A stretch of 64,000 nucleotides of DNA from Streptomyces sp. NRRL B-1140 (GTDB lineage Bacteria; Actinomycetota; Actinomycetes; Streptomycetales; Streptomycetaceae). The position numbers were made by a program, and so were the translations under genes. The notes under the pieces were generated by a model. It was not told the DNA's origin. It ran no database searches and saw nothing but the letters and a program-made list of their open reading frames with translations. The DNA lies in NCBI RefSeq assembly GCF_001280065.1, contig NZ_LGEA01000136.1:1-64000 (forward strand), read 5' to 3'. This document shows positions 29,811 to 39,220 of this stretch, piece after piece. Position 1 is the stretch's first letter, and every line of letters begins with the position of its first letter.

Positions 29811-29831
29811 CGTGCCGCCCCAGGCGGCACG
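29811..29831. terminator. Terminator between convergent murB and add
   Basis: CGTGCCGCC and GGCGGCACG pair perfectly around a three-base loop. It can end transcription from both sides. Confidence 0.75.
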
Positions 29832-29910
29832 CATGCCCGCAGGCTGAGCGGACCTGCACCCACGTACGGCGCGGCCCCGACCCACCACCCCACGGAAGGC
29901 GAAGCCGCAG

Positions 29911-30942
29911 TCAGCCGGTCAGCCAGTCGTCCACCCCCGCCAGCAGCCTCGTCTTCACATCCTCCGGCGCCGCCGACCCCCGCACCGACTGCCGCGCCAC
30001 CTCCGCCAGCTCCGCGTCCGTGAACCCGTGATGCCGCCGCGCGATCTCGTACTGCGCCGCCAGCCGCGACCCGAACAGCAACGGATCGTCCGCGCCCAGC
30101 GCAAGCGGCACCCCCGCCTCGAACAACGTCCGCAGCGGCACGTCCTCCGGCTTCTCGTACACCCCCAGCGCCACGTTCGACGCCGGGCACACCTCACACG
30201 TCACCTGCCGGTCCGCGAGCCGCTTCATCAGCCGGGGATCCTCCGCCGCGCGCACCCCGTGCCCCACCCGGTTCGCCCCGAGGTCGTCCAGACAGTCCCG
30301 CACCGACGACGGCCCGGCCAGCTCACCCCCGTGCGGCGCCGACAGCAACCCGGCCTCACGCGCGATCCCGAACGCCCGGTCGAAGTCCCGCGCCATCCCC
30401 CGCCGCTCGTCGTTCGACAGCCCGAACCCGACGACCCCCCGGTCCGCGTACCGAGCCGCAAGCCGGGCCAGCGTCCGCGCGTCCAGCGGGTGCTTCATCC
30501 GGTTCGCCGCGACCAGGACCCGCATCCCGAGCCCGGTCTCCCGGGACGTCGTCTCCACCGCGTCCAGAATGATCTCCAGCGCCGGGATCAGCCCGCCCAG
30601 TCGTGGCGCGTACGACGTCGGGTCGACCTGGATCTCCAGCCACCCGGACCCGTCCCGCAGATCCTCCTCCGCGGCCTCACGCACCAGCCGCTGGATGTCC
30701 TCCGGCTCCCGCAGGCACGAACGCGCGGCGTCGTACAGCCGCTGGAAGCGGAACCAGCCCCGCTCGTCCGTCGCCCGCAGTCTCGGCGGCTCTCCGCCCA
30801 CCAGCGCCTCGGTCAGCGCGTCGGGCAGCCGCACCCCGTGCTTGTCGGCCAGTTCCAGCACGGTCGAGGGCCGCATCGACCCGGTGAAGTGCAGGTGCAG
30901 ATGGGCTTTCGGCAGATCAGAGACATCACGTTCACGCTCCAT
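29911..30942 (-). CDS. add: Adenosine deaminase
   Basis: A 343-residue zinc amidohydrolase that converts adenosine to inosine. The first zinc pair is His16 and His18 in KAHLHLHFTGS, the later HGGELAG holds the catalytic region His/Glu, VGHGVR carries the conserved His, and GADDPLLFG holds the tandem Asp. The start at 30942 is preferred because it places the HxH motif at the usual distance; ATG 30960 would add six residues. It reads toward murB. Confidence 0.93.
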   Translation of the reverse strand: MERERDVSDLPKAHLHLHFTGSMRPSTVLELADKHGVRLPDALTEALVGGEPPRLRATDERGWFRFQRLYDAARSCLREPEDIQRLVREAAEEDLRDGSGWLEIQVDPTSYAPRLGGLIPALEIILDAVETTSRETGLGMRVLVAANRMKHPLDARTLARLAARYADRGVVGFGLSNDERRGMARDFDRAFGIAREAGLLSAPHGGELAGPSSVRDCLDDLGANRVGHGVRAAEDPRLMKRLADRQVTCEVCPASNVALGVYEKPEDVPLRTLFEAGVPLALGADDPLLFGSRLAAQYEIARRHHGFTDAELAEVARQSVRGSAAPEDVKTRLLAGVDDWLTG

Positions 30943-31034
30943 CCCAGGATCCTGCCGCATGCCTCAGCAGTCACAACAGCGTTTTCCCCGAACGTGGTCT
31001 TGCTCGCACACGCACACGGCAAAGCACACGACAG

Positions 31035-31068
31035 AGCGGGCCGCTCCCCGCAAGGGGAACGGCCCGCT
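31035..31068 (-). terminator. Terminator of the aspartate aminotransferase gene
   Basis: Fifteen-base arms (31035-31049 and 31054-31068, one mismatch) with a four-base loop start 27 bases after the stop at 31095. It also insulates the add promoter. Confidence 0.88.
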
Positions 31069-31094
31069 CAGCCGACTCAGGTGAGGAGGCCGGA

Positions 31095-32321
31095 TCAGTC
31101 CCTGGCCTCCGCCAGCAGCTTCTGGATCCGGCTCACGCCCTCGACCAGGTCCTCGTCGCCCAGCGCGTAGGACAGCCGCAGGTATCCGGGCGTGCCGAAC
31201 GCCTCACCCGGCACCACCGCGACCTCGGACTCCTCGAGGATCAGCGCGGCCAGCTCGACCGTGTCCTTGGGCCGCTTGCCCCGGATCTCCTTGCCGATCA
31301 GCGCCTTCACCGACGGGTACGCGTAGAACGCCCCCTCCGGCTCCGGGCACAGCACGCCGTCGATCTCGTTCAGCATCCGCACGATGGTCTTGCGGCGCCG
31401 GTCGAAGGCCTCGCGCATCTTCGCCACGGCGTCCAGCTCACCGGAGACGGCGGCCAGCGCGGCCGCCTGGGCGACGTTGGACACGTTGGACGTGGCGTGC
31501 GACTGCAGGTTCGTCGCGGCCTTGACGACATCCTTCGGGCCGATGATCCACCCGACACGCCAGCCGGTCATCGCGTACGTCTTCGCGACGCCGTTCACCA
31601 CGACGCACTTGTCGCGCAGCTCGGGCAGCACCGCCGGCAGCGACACGGCGGAGGCGTCCCCGTAGACCAGGTGCTCGTAGATCTCGTCCGTCAGCACCCA
31701 CAGGCCGTGCTCGACGGCCCAGCGGCCGATCGCCTCGGTCTCCTGCTCGCTGTAGACCGCGCCGGTCGGGTTGGACGGCGAGACGAAGAGGACGACCTTC
31801 GTCTTCTCCGTGCGGGCCGCCTCCAGCTGCTCGACGGTCACCCGGTAGCCGGTGGTCTCGTCGGCGACGACCTCCACCGGGACACCGCCGGCCAGCCGGA
31901 TCGACTCCGGGTACGTCGTCCAGTACGGCGCGGGCACGATGACCTCGTCGCCCGGGTCGAGGATCGCGGCGAAGGCCTCGTAGATGGCCTGCTTGCCGCC
32001 GTTGGTGACCAGGATCTCCGAGACGTCCGGCTCGTAGCCCGAGTCACGCAGGGTCTTCGCGGCGATCGCGGCCTTCAGCTCGGGCAGGCCGCCGGCCGGC
32101 GTGTAGCGGTGGAACTTCGGGTTCGAGCAGGCCTCGATCGCGGCCTGGACGATGTAGTCCGGGGTCGGGAAGTCCGGCTCACCGGCGCCGAAGCCGATCA
32201 CCGGACGCCCGGCGGCCTTGAGGGCCTTGGCCTTGGCGTCCACGGCGAGGGTGGCGGACTCGGAGATCGCGCCGACTCGGGCGGAGACCCGGCGCTCGGT
32301 GGGAGGGGTTGCAGCGCTCAT
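31095..32321 (-). CDS. aspC: Aspartate aminotransferase (class I)
   Basis: A 408-residue PLP enzyme. Conserved points are [26 protein letters not shown] (phosphate binding), [11 protein letters not shown] with the Asn, [10 protein letters not shown] with the Asp/Tyr pair, and the Schiff-base Lys247 in [17 protein letters not shown]. It matches the 1-gamma type (thermophile-like) aspartate or glutamate/prephenate aminotransferases. There is no clear ribosome site before the ATG. Confidence 0.93.
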   Translation of the reverse strand: MSAATPPTERRVSARVGAISESATLAVDAKAKALKAAGRPVIGFGAGEPDFPTPDYIVQAAIEACSNPKFHRYTPAGGLPELKAAIAAKTLRDSGYEPDVSEILVTNGGKQAIYEAFAAILDPGDEVIVPAPYWTTYPESIRLAGGVPVEVVADETTGYRVTVEQLEAARTEKTKVVLFVSPSNPTGAVYSEQETEAIGRWAVEHGLWVLTDEIYEHLVYGDASAVSLPAVLPELRDKCVVVNGVAKTYAMTGWRVGWIIGPKDVVKAATNLQSHATSNVSNVAQAAALAAVSGELDAVAKMREAFDRRRKTIVRMLNEIDGVLCPEPEGAFYAYPSVKALIGKEIRGKRPKDTVELAALILEESEVAVVPGEAFGTPGYLRLSYALGDEDLVEGVSRIQKLLAEARD

Positions 32322-32626
32322 GGGCCCATCGTTTCAGACCGGAAACGCGCGCGGCACGGGGGTTTCACAGACTGAACAACGTCGGGCAAACCCTTGAACA
32401 ACCGTGCGGATCACCCACTCGGCCTGGGCGATCTTCAGCGGATTCACGTCAGCCCGGCCCCGGTTCCGCAGGCGATCTTCCGCCAACGGGCCCTCCCGCG
32501 GGCCCTTTCTGTTCGACGACCGGCCTCGGAGCACGTACACTCTCACCTCGTTGGCCTCTCGCAGGCCGCGCCCGTTCGGTGCACACCAAGCATCCGGACG
32601 GATGCGGTACGTTGGGGGACACACAA

Positions 32627-32699
32627 AGGGTCGTAGCTCAATTGGTAGAGCACTGGTCTCCAAAACCAGCGGTTGGGGGTTCAAGTCCCTCCGGCCCTG
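32627..32699 (+). tRNA. tRNA-Trp (CCA)
   Basis: A 73-base tRNA. Acceptor AGGGTCG pairs with CGGCCCT, anticodon loop CTCCAAA gives CCA, T arm GGGTTCAAGTCCC. It precedes secE by 109 bases, a conserved actinobacterial order. Confidence 0.97.
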
Positions 32700-32807
32700 C
32701 TACACACTCCATCGCCAGGATGTGTGCGCATGTACGTACAGCAATGCACCGCCGTGCGGCTCAGACCGGGCGCGGCACGGCCACGACCCGGAATCAGGTG
32801 AGGACGA

Positions 32808-33092
32808 GTGACGGACGCCGTGGGCTCCATCGACATGCCTGATGCCCAGGACGAGGCGCCGGAGTCCAAGAAGGCCCGCAAGGGCGGCAAGCGCGGAAAG
32901 AAGGGCCCGCTGAAGCGGCTCGCCCTCTTCTACCGCCAGATCGTCGCGGAGCTGCGCAAGGTCGTCTGGCCGACCCGCAACCAGCTGACGACCTACACGG
33001 CCGTGGTGATCATCTTCGTCGTCATCATGATCGGCTTGGTCACCGTGATTGACTATGGGCTCAGCAACGCCGCGAAGTACGTGTTCGGCTGA
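32808..33092 (+). CDS. secE: Protein translocase subunit SecE
   Basis: A 94-residue SecYEG subunit with a single C-terminal helix (about residues 62-84) preceded by the conserved amphipathic [20 protein letters not shown]. The N-terminal 35 residues are polar and basic. The GTG start has AGGTGAGGA upstream. It is followed by nusG after 80 bases. Confidence 0.97.
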   Translation: MTDAVGSIDMPDAQDEAPESKKARKGGKRGKKGPLKRLALFYRQIVAELRKVVWPTRNQLTTYTAVVIIFVVIMIGLVTVIDYGLSNAAKYVFG

Positions 33093-33172
33093 GCAGTCCG
33101 CGAAGAGCGCCGAGGTACCCGGCGCTCCTTTCGCATGTTCCACCCCTATGTATCCAGGAAGAAGCAGCCACC

Positions 33173-33997
33173 GTGTCTGACCCGAACGTGAACGACGCCA
33201 TCGAGCCGGTCGAGTCCGTCGAGGACGAGCTCGACATCGTCGAGGGCGCGGACAACGAGGACACCGAGGCCTCCACCGAGGCCGAGGCTGCCGACGCCGT
33301 CGCGGACGACGCCGCCGAGGCGGAGACCGAGGACGGCGAAGAGGCCGCGGAAGAACTCGAGGAAGAGCCCGAGGACGACCGCGACCCGATCGAGAAGCTC
33401 CGCGAGGAACTGCGGGTCCTGCCCGGCGAGTGGTACGTCATCCACACCTACGCCGGTTACGAGAACCGCGTGAAGACCAACCTCGAGCAGCGCGCCGTCT
33501 CGCTCAACGTCGAGGACTACATCTTCCAGGCCGAGGTGCCGCAGGAAGAGGTCGTCCAGATCAAGAACGGCGACCGCAAGACGATCAAGCAGAACAAGCT
33601 CCCGGGCTACGTCCTGGTCCGCATGGACCTGACGAACGAGTCCTGGGGCGTCGTCCGCAACACCCCCGGCGTCACCGGCTTCGTGGGCAACGCCTACGAC
33701 CCGTACCCGCTGACCCTGGACGAGATCGTCAAGATGCTCGCTCCCGAGGCCGAGGAGAAGGCCGCTCGCGAGGCCGCCGAGGCCGAGGGCAAGCCGGCTC
33801 CGCAGCGCAAGGTCGAGGTCCAGGTCCTGGACTTCGAGGTCGGCGACTCGGTCACCGTCACCGACGGCCCGTTCGCCACGCTGCAGGCGACCATCAACGA
33901 GATCAACCCCGACTCGAAGAAGGTCAAGGGCCTCGTCGAGATCTTCGGCCGCGAGACGCCGGTCGAGCTCTCCTTCGACCAGATCCAGAAGAACTGA
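33173..33997 (+). CDS. nusG: Transcription termination/antitermination factor NusG
   Basis: A 274-residue NusG. The first 80 or so residues are a strongly acidic extension (Glu/Asp/Ala), typical of actinobacteria. The NGN domain starts at [21 protein letters not shown], and the C-terminal KOW domain is near [20 protein letters not shown]. It binds RNA polymerase, Rho and ribosomal S10. A very strong terminator follows. Confidence 0.97.
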   Translation: MSDPNVNDAIEPVESVEDELDIVEGADNEDTEASTEAEAADAVADDAAEAETEDGEEAAEELEEEPEDDRDPIEKLREELRVLPGEWYVIHTYAGYENRVKTNLEQRAVSLNVEDYIFQAEVPQEEVVQIKNGDRKTIKQNKLPGYVLVRMDLTNESWGVVRNTPGVTGFVGNAYDPYPLTLDEIVKMLAPEAEEKAAREAAEAEGKPAPQRKVEVQVLDFEVGDSVTVTDGPFATLQATINEINPDSKKVKGLVEIFGRETPVELSFDQIQKN

Positions 33998-34015
33998 CTT
34001 CCGGATTCACCGCTT

Positions 34016-34066
34016 CCGCGCAGGTCAGGCGGACGCTCGAGCGTCCGCCTGACCTGCGCGGTTTTT
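34016..34066 (+). terminator. Long intrinsic terminator after nusG
   Basis: A perfect 23-base inverted repeat with no loop bases between the arms (34016-34038 with 34039-34061) is followed at once by TTTTT (34062-34066). The T-run makes it a textbook intrinsic terminator, which is uncommon in Streptomyces. It separates secE-nusG from rplK-rplA. Confidence 0.95.
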
Positions 34067-34163
34067 GGCCGCGCATCTATACCCGTTATCGTTGTGCGGT
34101 ATGCCTGCGTCCGGGTGGTCCCCGTCCGCAGGCAGGACCCGAATCGAAAGGACCCGGAGAGCT

Positions 34164-34598
34164 ATGCCTCCCAAGAAGAAGAAGGTCACGGGGCTCATCA
34201 AGCTCCAGATCCAGGCCGGTGCCGCCAACCCGGCCCCGCCGGTCGGCCCCGCGCTGGGTCAGCACGGCGTGAACATCATGGAGTTCTGCAAGGCCTACAA
34301 CGCCGCGACCGAGTCGCAGCGTGGCTGGGTGATCCCGGTGGAGATCACGGTCTACGAGGACCGTTCCTTCACCTTCATCACCAAGACGCCGCCGGCCGCG
34401 AAGATGATCCTGAAGGCCGCGGGCATCGAGAAGGGCTCCGGCGAGCCGCACAAGACCAAGGTCGCGAAGATCACGCGTGACCAGGTCCGTGAGATCGCCA
34501 CGACCAAGATGCCCGACCTCAACGCCAACGACCTGGACGCCGCCGAGAAGATCATCGCCGGCACCGCCCGTTCCATGGGCGTCACGGTCGAGGGCTGA
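34164..34598 (+). CDS. rplK: Large ribosomal subunit protein uL11
   Basis: A 144-residue L11 starting [19 protein letters not shown], with [22 protein letters not shown]. It forms the GTPase-associated centre on 23S rRNA and supports RelA activation. The next gene is rplA, 77 bases on. Confidence 0.97.
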   Translation: MPPKKKKVTGLIKLQIQAGAANPAPPVGPALGQHGVNIMEFCKAYNAATESQRGWVIPVEITVYEDRSFTFITKTPPAAKMILKAAGIEKGSGEPHKTKVAKITRDQVREIATTKMPDLNANDLDAAEKIIAGTARSMGVTVEG

Positions 34599-34675
34599 GC
34601 CCCAACCTCCATCAGCAGAAGTGGCAGGGCCTGCTCGGCCCGGACCACGACTCCTAAGAATCCACAGGAGCAGTA

Positions 34676-35401
34676 GTGAGCAAGCGCAGCAAGTCCCTTC
34701 GCGCTGCGGACGCCAAGGTCGACCGGGAGAAGCTCTACGCCCCGCTCGAGGCCGTCCGTCTCGCCAAGGAGACCTCCACGACCAAGTTCGACGGCACCGT
34801 CGAGGTCGCCTTCCGTCTGGGTGTCGACCCGCGCAAGGCCGACCAGATGGTCCGTGGCACCGTGAACCTTCCGCACGGCACCGGCAAGACCGCCCGGGTC
34901 CTGGTCTTCGCGACCGGTGACCGTGCTGCGGCCGCGGAGGCCGCGGGCGCCGACATCGTCGGCTCCGACGAACTGATCGACGAGGTGTCGAAGGGCCGTC
35001 TGGACTTCGACGCCGTCGTCGCCACCCCGGACCTCATGGGCAAGGTCGGCCGTCTCGGCCGCGTGCTCGGTCCGCGTGGTCTGATGCCGAACCCGAAGAC
35101 CGGCACCGTCACCCCCGACGTGGCCAAGGCCGTCACCGAGATCAAGGGCGGCAAGATCGAGTTCCGCGTCGACAAGCACTCGAACCTGCACTTCATCATC
35201 GGCAAGTCGTCCTTCGAGGACAACAAGCTGGTGGAGAACTACGGCGCCGCGCTGGAGGAGATCCTCCGTCTGAAGCCGTCGGCCGCCAAGGGTCGCTACA
35301 TCAAGAAGGCCGCCATCAGCACCACGATGGGCCCCGGCATTCCGGTCGACCCGAACCGCACCCGCAACCTCCTCGTCGAGGAGGACCCGGCGGCGGTCTG
35401 A
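34676..35401 (+). CDS. rplA: Large ribosomal subunit protein uL1
   Basis: A 241-residue L1 with the conserved [20 protein letters not shown] hinge. The GTG is preceded by AGGAG. L1 represses its own operon in many bacteria by binding the mRNA leader; the leader before rplK was not analysed in detail. Confidence 0.97.
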   Translation: MSKRSKSLRAADAKVDREKLYAPLEAVRLAKETSTTKFDGTVEVAFRLGVDPRKADQMVRGTVNLPHGTGKTARVLVFATGDRAAAAEAAGADIVGSDELIDEVSKGRLDFDAVVATPDLMGKVGRLGRVLGPRGLMPNPKTGTVTPDVAKAVTEIKGGKIEFRVDKHSNLHFIIGKSSFEDNKLVENYGAALEEILRLKPSAAKGRYIKKAAISTTMGPGIPVDPNRTRNLLVEEDPAAV

Positions 35402-35424
35402 GCCTGAGGCTCACCCAACCGGTC

Positions 35425-35459
35425 ACGGGCCCCGCACCTCTTACAGGTGCGGGGCCCGT
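35425..35459 (+). terminator. Terminator of rplK-rplA
   Basis: A perfect 15-base stem (35425-35439 with 35445-35459) with loop CTTAC is followed by TCCCTTTT. It starts 23 bases after the rplA stop. Confidence 0.93.
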
Positions 35460-35528
35460 TCCCTTTTCCGGTACGTACGCCGGTGGCCTGGGTTAACGTG
35501 CGGGAACCGGATGCGAACGGGGGGACGT

Positions 35529-36383
35529 ATGCAGGGCACGACCGTGCGCCGCGTGGGCCTGGTGCTCGCGGCGACCGCGCTGACGGGGGTGGCCGCCTGC
35601 ACGTCCCAGGAGTTCTCCGGCACCTCCGGCCGGGACGACCGCGCCGCACGCGGCCGGGCGCTCGCCGCCCTGCGCGCCGCCGAGCGCGCCACCGAAGACG
35701 CCGAGTCCGCCCGGGTGGAGTCCTCGACGACCATGGGCTCGCTGATGTCGATGACCGCCGACGGCACTCTCCGCTGGAGCGACGGCATCACCGGCACGCT
35801 CACCATCAGGTACACCGGTGGCACCGTCGCCGACACCATGCGGCGGCTCGGCACCCCCTCGATGGAGGCCCGCTACCTGCCAGAGGCGTACTACGCCCGC
35901 ATGGGCGAGAAGTTCGCCGAGCAGACCGACGGCAGGCGCTGGATCCGGTACGCGTACAAGGACCTCGAAGAGCTCGCCGGCAGCTCCGGCGCCCACCTCG
36001 GCGACCAGATGCGCAGCACCACGCCGAACCAGTCCGTGAAGCTCCTGCTGTCCTCCGGAGACGTCAGGAAGGTCGGTCGGGAGACCGTCCGCGGCCGGTC
36101 CACGACGCACTGGTCCGGCACGGTGACAGCGGCCGACGTCGCCGATGCCGGCCTGCGCAAGCAGCTCACCGGGGCCGGTGTCACCACCGAGACCGTCGAC
36201 ATCTGGGTCGATGAGCGGAACCTGCTGGTCAAGAAGGTCGAGAAGGCGCGGATGGCCACCGGCCTGATGACCCAGACCGCGCACTACGCCGACTACGGCG
36301 TCGAAGTCCGGGCCGAACGGCCCCCGCGGTCCGACACCGGGGACTTCGAGGACCTGATGCGCAAGCAGCCGGGCAGGCCCTGA
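35529..36383 (+). CDS. Putative lipoprotein, LppX/LprG-like
   Basis: A 284-residue exported protein. The signal peptide ends in a lipobox (LTGVAAC; lipid-modified Cys near residue 24). The mature part alternates strand-like segments with a helix, similar in pattern to LppX/LprG-type lipid carriers: DGTLRWSDGITGTLTIRY and late VDIWVDERNLLVKKVE. The start at 35529 has GGGGGGA just upstream; an earlier ATG at 35511 would lengthen the n-region. It is a distant homologue of the next gene. Confidence 0.8.
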   Translation: MQGTTVRRVGLVLAATALTGVAACTSQEFSGTSGRDDRAARGRALAALRAAERATEDAESARVESSTTMGSLMSMTADGTLRWSDGITGTLTIRYTGGTVADTMRRLGTPSMEARYLPEAYYARMGEKFAEQTDGRRWIRYAYKDLEELAGSSGAHLGDQMRSTTPNQSVKLLLSSGDVRKVGRETVRGRSTTHWSGTVTAADVADAGLRKQLTGAGVTTETVDIWVDERNLLVKKVEKARMATGLMTQTAHYADYGVEVRAERPPRSDTGDFEDLMRKQPGRP

Positions 36384-36476
36384 GGCCTCCGCCTATTCCG
36401 ATAGATCACTTGTGCCCCTCTGGGATAGGCTCACGGCCTTGCTGTGAAGCAAACATGTATTCCTTGGGGGGAATCG

Positions 36477-37304
36477 ATGAGGACATCCATACCTGCCGCC
36501 GGGGCGTGTGCCCTGCTCCTCGCCGTCGGCGCCGTCGGCTGCGGATCCGAGCAGTCGCCGGAGATGACGCCCGCCGCGGCGATCGCCAAGGCGGCGAAGA
36601 ACACGGAGGACATCACGTCCCTCCAGTACCGGCTGAAGGGCACGGTCCCGGAGTCGGGCCGCGTCGAGGGTGAGGCGTCCATGCGCCTGAAGCCCACGAT
36701 CGCCATGAGCATGAAGATGACGGCGCCCGACCAGGCGGCGGGCGAGAGCGTCGAGATCCGTCTCGTCGACAAGGCCATGTACCTCGGTGGGGGAGCCGAG
36801 ATGGCCAAGGAGATGGACGGCAAGCGCTGGCTGAAGTTCGATCTGTCCGGCTCCGACGCCGCCAAGGACCTGGACAAGATGGGGTCCACGAGCCAGGCCG
36901 AGCAGAACCCGGCGGCGGAGTCCACCTTCCTCAAGGGCGCCAAGGACGTGAAGAAGGTCGGAAGCGAGAAGGTCGACGGCGTCGAGACCACCCGCTACAC
37001 GGGCACGGTCACCCTCGCCGACCTGCGCGCCTCGCTCAAGGACGACAAGGCGGCGACCCGCAAGCAGCGCGAGAAGAGCATCAAGCAGTACGAGAAGCTC
37101 GGCGTCGACAAGCTCACGATGGACATGTGGGTCGACGGCGAGGACCACACCAAGCAGTTCCGCATGAAGGGCCAGGCCGACAAGGGCCCGATGGACATGA
37201 CCATCACCTTCCTCGACTACAACAAGCCCGTCACCGTCACGGCCCCGCCGGCCAAGGACGTCGCGGACCTGAGCGAGATGTTCAAGGAGCTGGGGCAGGG
37301 CTGA
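36477..37304 (+). CDS. Putative lipoprotein, LppX/LprG-like, second copy
   Basis: A 275-residue lipoprotein with lipobox AVGC near residue 22. The layout matches the gene before it ([11 protein letters not shown], then [16 protein letters not shown], then [16 protein letters not shown]). It is rich in Lys and Met. The ATG at 36477 has a GGGGGG site directly upstream. The pair lies between rplA and rplJ and is unrelated to ribosome function by sequence. It probably carries or senses an envelope ligand. Confidence 0.82.
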   Translation: MRTSIPAAGACALLLAVGAVGCGSEQSPEMTPAAAIAKAAKNTEDITSLQYRLKGTVPESGRVEGEASMRLKPTIAMSMKMTAPDQAAGESVEIRLVDKAMYLGGGAEMAKEMDGKRWLKFDLSGSDAAKDLDKMGSTSQAEQNPAAESTFLKGAKDVKKVGSEKVDGVETTRYTGTVTLADLRASLKDDKAATRKQREKSIKQYEKLGVDKLTMDMWVDGEDHTKQFRMKGQADKGPMDMTITFLDYNKPVTVTAPPAKDVADLSEMFKELGQG

Positions 37305-37337
37305 ACCGCCCCGCGCCGATCCGCCGTACGGGCGGAT

Positions 37338-37367
37338 TTGCCTCATGGTGAACCGTTCCCGTACTCT
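37338..37367 (+). promoter_or_regulatory. rplJ-rplL promoter
   Basis: TTGCCT (37338-37343) and TACTCT (37362-37367) with an 18-base spacer lie about 245 bases before rplJ, directly upstream of the L10 leader. Confidence 0.65.
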
Positions 37368-37374
37368 CCTACAG

Positions 37375-37555
37375 AAGCCAAAGACCGCTGGTCGTTACCG
37401 CGCGCTCATCTGAGGGCGCGGTGGCCGAAGGATCCGCTGAACGGCGGACGACCCGCGCAGGTGACACTGGAGAAGCTCCCGGAACCCGCCGCCTCGTGCG
37501 TGTGTGAGACCGGTTGAGCTACGCCCCGTGCGCTTGCGCCGGGGCGTTTCGTTTT
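37375..37555 (+). promoter_or_regulatory. Ribosomal protein L10 leader
   Basis: The transcribed region before rplJ is about 230 bases long and highly structured, matching the position of the L10 leader, to which the L10(L12)4 complex binds to repress translation. It ends with a CGCCCCG/CGGGGCG hairpin (37522-37546) followed by TTTCGTTTT, which may act as an attenuator. Boundaries are approximate. Confidence 0.65.
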
Positions 37556-37612
37556 CCCCAGTCCTCCTTCGGGTCCGCGCGGTCCGAATCACCCGGAAGG
37601 AGGCCGAGGCTC

Positions 37613-38143
37613 ATGGCGAGGCCTGACAAGGTCGATGCCGTCGAGGAGATGCGGGACAAGTTCCGCAACTCCAACGCTGCTGTCGTTACCGCGTACACCG
37701 GTCTCACCGTCGCGCAGCTCCAGAAGCTGCGTCGTTCACTCGGTGAGAACGCTCAGTACCGTGTGGCGAAGAACACGCTGACCAAGATTGCGGCCAACGA
37801 GGCCGGGATCACGACGCTGGACGACCTCTTTGCGGGTTCGTCGGCCGTCGCCTTCGTGACCGGTGACCCGGTCGAGGCGGCGAAGGGTCTCCGTGACTTC
37901 GCCAAGGACAACCCCAACCTCGTCATCAAGGGCGGCGTCCTTGACGGCAAGGCGTTGTCCGCCGATGAGATCAAGAAGCTTGCGGACCTCGAGTCCCGCG
38001 AGGTTCTGCTCTCCAAGCTGGCCGGTGCCATGAAGGGCAAGCAGTCCCAGGCTGCCTCTGTCTTCCAGGCGCTGCCGTCGAAGCTCGTCCGCACCGTGGA
38101 CGCGCTCCGTGCCAAGCAGGACGAGCAGGGCGGTGCCGAGTAA
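37613..38143 (+). CDS. rplJ: Large ribosomal subunit protein uL10
   Basis: A 176-residue L10 starting [17 protein letters not shown], with [15 protein letters not shown]. The ATG at 37613 has a good AGGAGG site; longer frames are leader. L10 anchors L7/L12 dimers through its C-terminal helix. Confidence 0.96.
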   Translation: MARPDKVDAVEEMRDKFRNSNAAVVTAYTGLTVAQLQKLRRSLGENAQYRVAKNTLTKIAANEAGITTLDDLFAGSSAVAFVTGDPVEAAKGLRDFAKDNPNLVIKGGVLDGKALSADEIKKLADLESREVLLSKLAGAMKGKQSQAASVFQALPSKLVRTVDALRAKQDEQGGAE

Positions 38144-38258
38144 CTCGGCTCGCATCCCGGCCGCCGCTGCCTGAACGCGGCGACCGTCGCGGGCCAGTAG
38201 TACGCCCGCCTCACATGTACATCCGGCACCTGCCGAATTAGTGGAAGGACCGCCAATC

Positions 38259-38648
38259 ATGGCGAAGCTCAGCCAGGAAGACCTGCTCGCGCAGTTCGAG
38301 GAGATGACCCTCATCGAGCTCTCCGAGTTCGTGAAGGCGTTCGAGGAGAAGTTCGACGTCACCGCCGCCGCTGCCGCGCCGGTCGTCGTCGCCGGTGGTG
38401 CCGCTGGTGGCGCCGCTGCCGAGGCCGCTGAGGAGCAGGACGAGTTCGACGTCATCCTCACCGGTGCCGGCGACAAGAAGATCCAGGTCATCAAGGTCGT
38501 GCGTGAGCTGACCTCCCTGGGTCTGAAGGAGGCCAAGGACCTCGTGGACGGCGCCCCGAAGCCCGTTCTCGAGAAGGTCGCCAAGGACGCCGCCGAGAAG
38601 GCGAAGGAGTCCCTCGAGGGCGCCGGCGCCTCCGTCGAGGTCAAGTAA
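38259..38648 (+). CDS. rplL: Large ribosomal subunit protein bL12
   Basis: A 129-residue L7/L12. The N-terminal dimerisation domain (about 1-35), an Ala/Gly-rich hinge (36-58) and the factor-binding C-terminal domain ([33 protein letters not shown]) are all present. It follows rplJ by 115 bases. Confidence 0.97.
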   Translation: MAKLSQEDLLAQFEEMTLIELSEFVKAFEEKFDVTAAAAAPVVVAGGAAGGAAAEAAEEQDEFDVILTGAGDKKIQVIKVVRELTSLGLKEAKDLVDGAPKPVLEKVAKDAAEKAKESLEGAGASVEVK

Positions 38649-38675
38649 GACCTTCCGGATCCGCCAGGATCCACG

Positions 38676-38695
38676 ACACGTCCCACTGGACGTGT
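38676..38695 (+). other. Small hairpin after rplL
   Basis: ACACGTCC pairs with GGACGTGT around CACT, 27 bases after rplL. It may be a processing site or a partial attenuator for read-through into rpoB. Confidence 0.5.
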
Positions 38696-38709
38696 AACGC
38701 GTAAGCGCG

Positions 38710-38743
38710 GAAGAGCGATCATCCATCCGGGTGGTCGCTCTTC
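38710..38743 (+). terminator. Attenuator-like terminator between rplL and rpoB
   Basis: GAAGAGCGA (38710-38718) and TCGCTCTTC (38735-38743) pair, with an inner CCATCC/GGGTGG pairing. It probably limits transcription from rplJL into rpoBC, a known feature of this locus in other bacteria. The rest of the 572-base rplL-rpoB gap holds promoter sequence and no gene I can support. Confidence 0.7.
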
Positions 38744-38772
38744 GGCGTTCTCGGGGGCGGGCCACGGTTGCC

Positions 38773-38800
38773 TTGAACCCCCGGTGACGGGGGGTATGGT
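38773..38800 (+). promoter_or_regulatory. Possible upstream rpoB promoter
   Basis: TTGAAC (38773-38778) and TATGGT (38795-38800), spacer 16, lie about 420 bases before rpoB. Confidence 0.4.
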
Positions 38801-39010
38801 GATCTTCGTCGTGGCGCCGGGCGGCCCCGGATCGGGCAGGGGGGCCTTGACGAACCGCACGCAGCGCGCAATTCTCAGGACGCGTCGTCACAGGATCCGA
38901 ATCCGAGGCATGGATCGACGACGAAGAGGGCAGTATCAACGTGCGTTGAGGGCAGCGCCTTGTCGCAGGAGTGGAACAACGAGGGTGAACACGGGTTCCA
39001 GAACCCGCAC

Positions 39011-39039
39011 TGGACATCAGTGTGCCAAGTGGCTACACT
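39011..39039 (+). promoter_or_regulatory. rpoB promoter
   Basis: TGGACA (39011-39016) and TACACT (39034-39039) are separated by the optimal 17 bases, about 175 bases before the rpoB start. A good housekeeping-sigma match. Confidence 0.65.
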
Positions 39040-39220
39040 GACCCTTTGCGCTGCCTGTTAGCTGTCCCCTGCCCGTCACCAGGGGTCTGCCCTCGCCCGA
39101 GCATCGATGACAAGACATGCCTGACCTGGCCTTTCGGCCCTCAAGGCACAGCTTGTCTCCGTGTACGGGAGAGGGGCCGGTACGCGCGTAGTGAGTCCGA
39201 GCCCTCGGAAGGACCCCCTC

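Noticed and set aside
35529..37304. Novel ribosome-associated factors because of location
   Set aside because: Both have signal peptides and lipoboxes, so they are outside the cytoplasm.
38784..39041. Short frame in the rplL-rpoB gap
   Set aside because: Lacks a ribosome site and overlaps the rpoB promoter.
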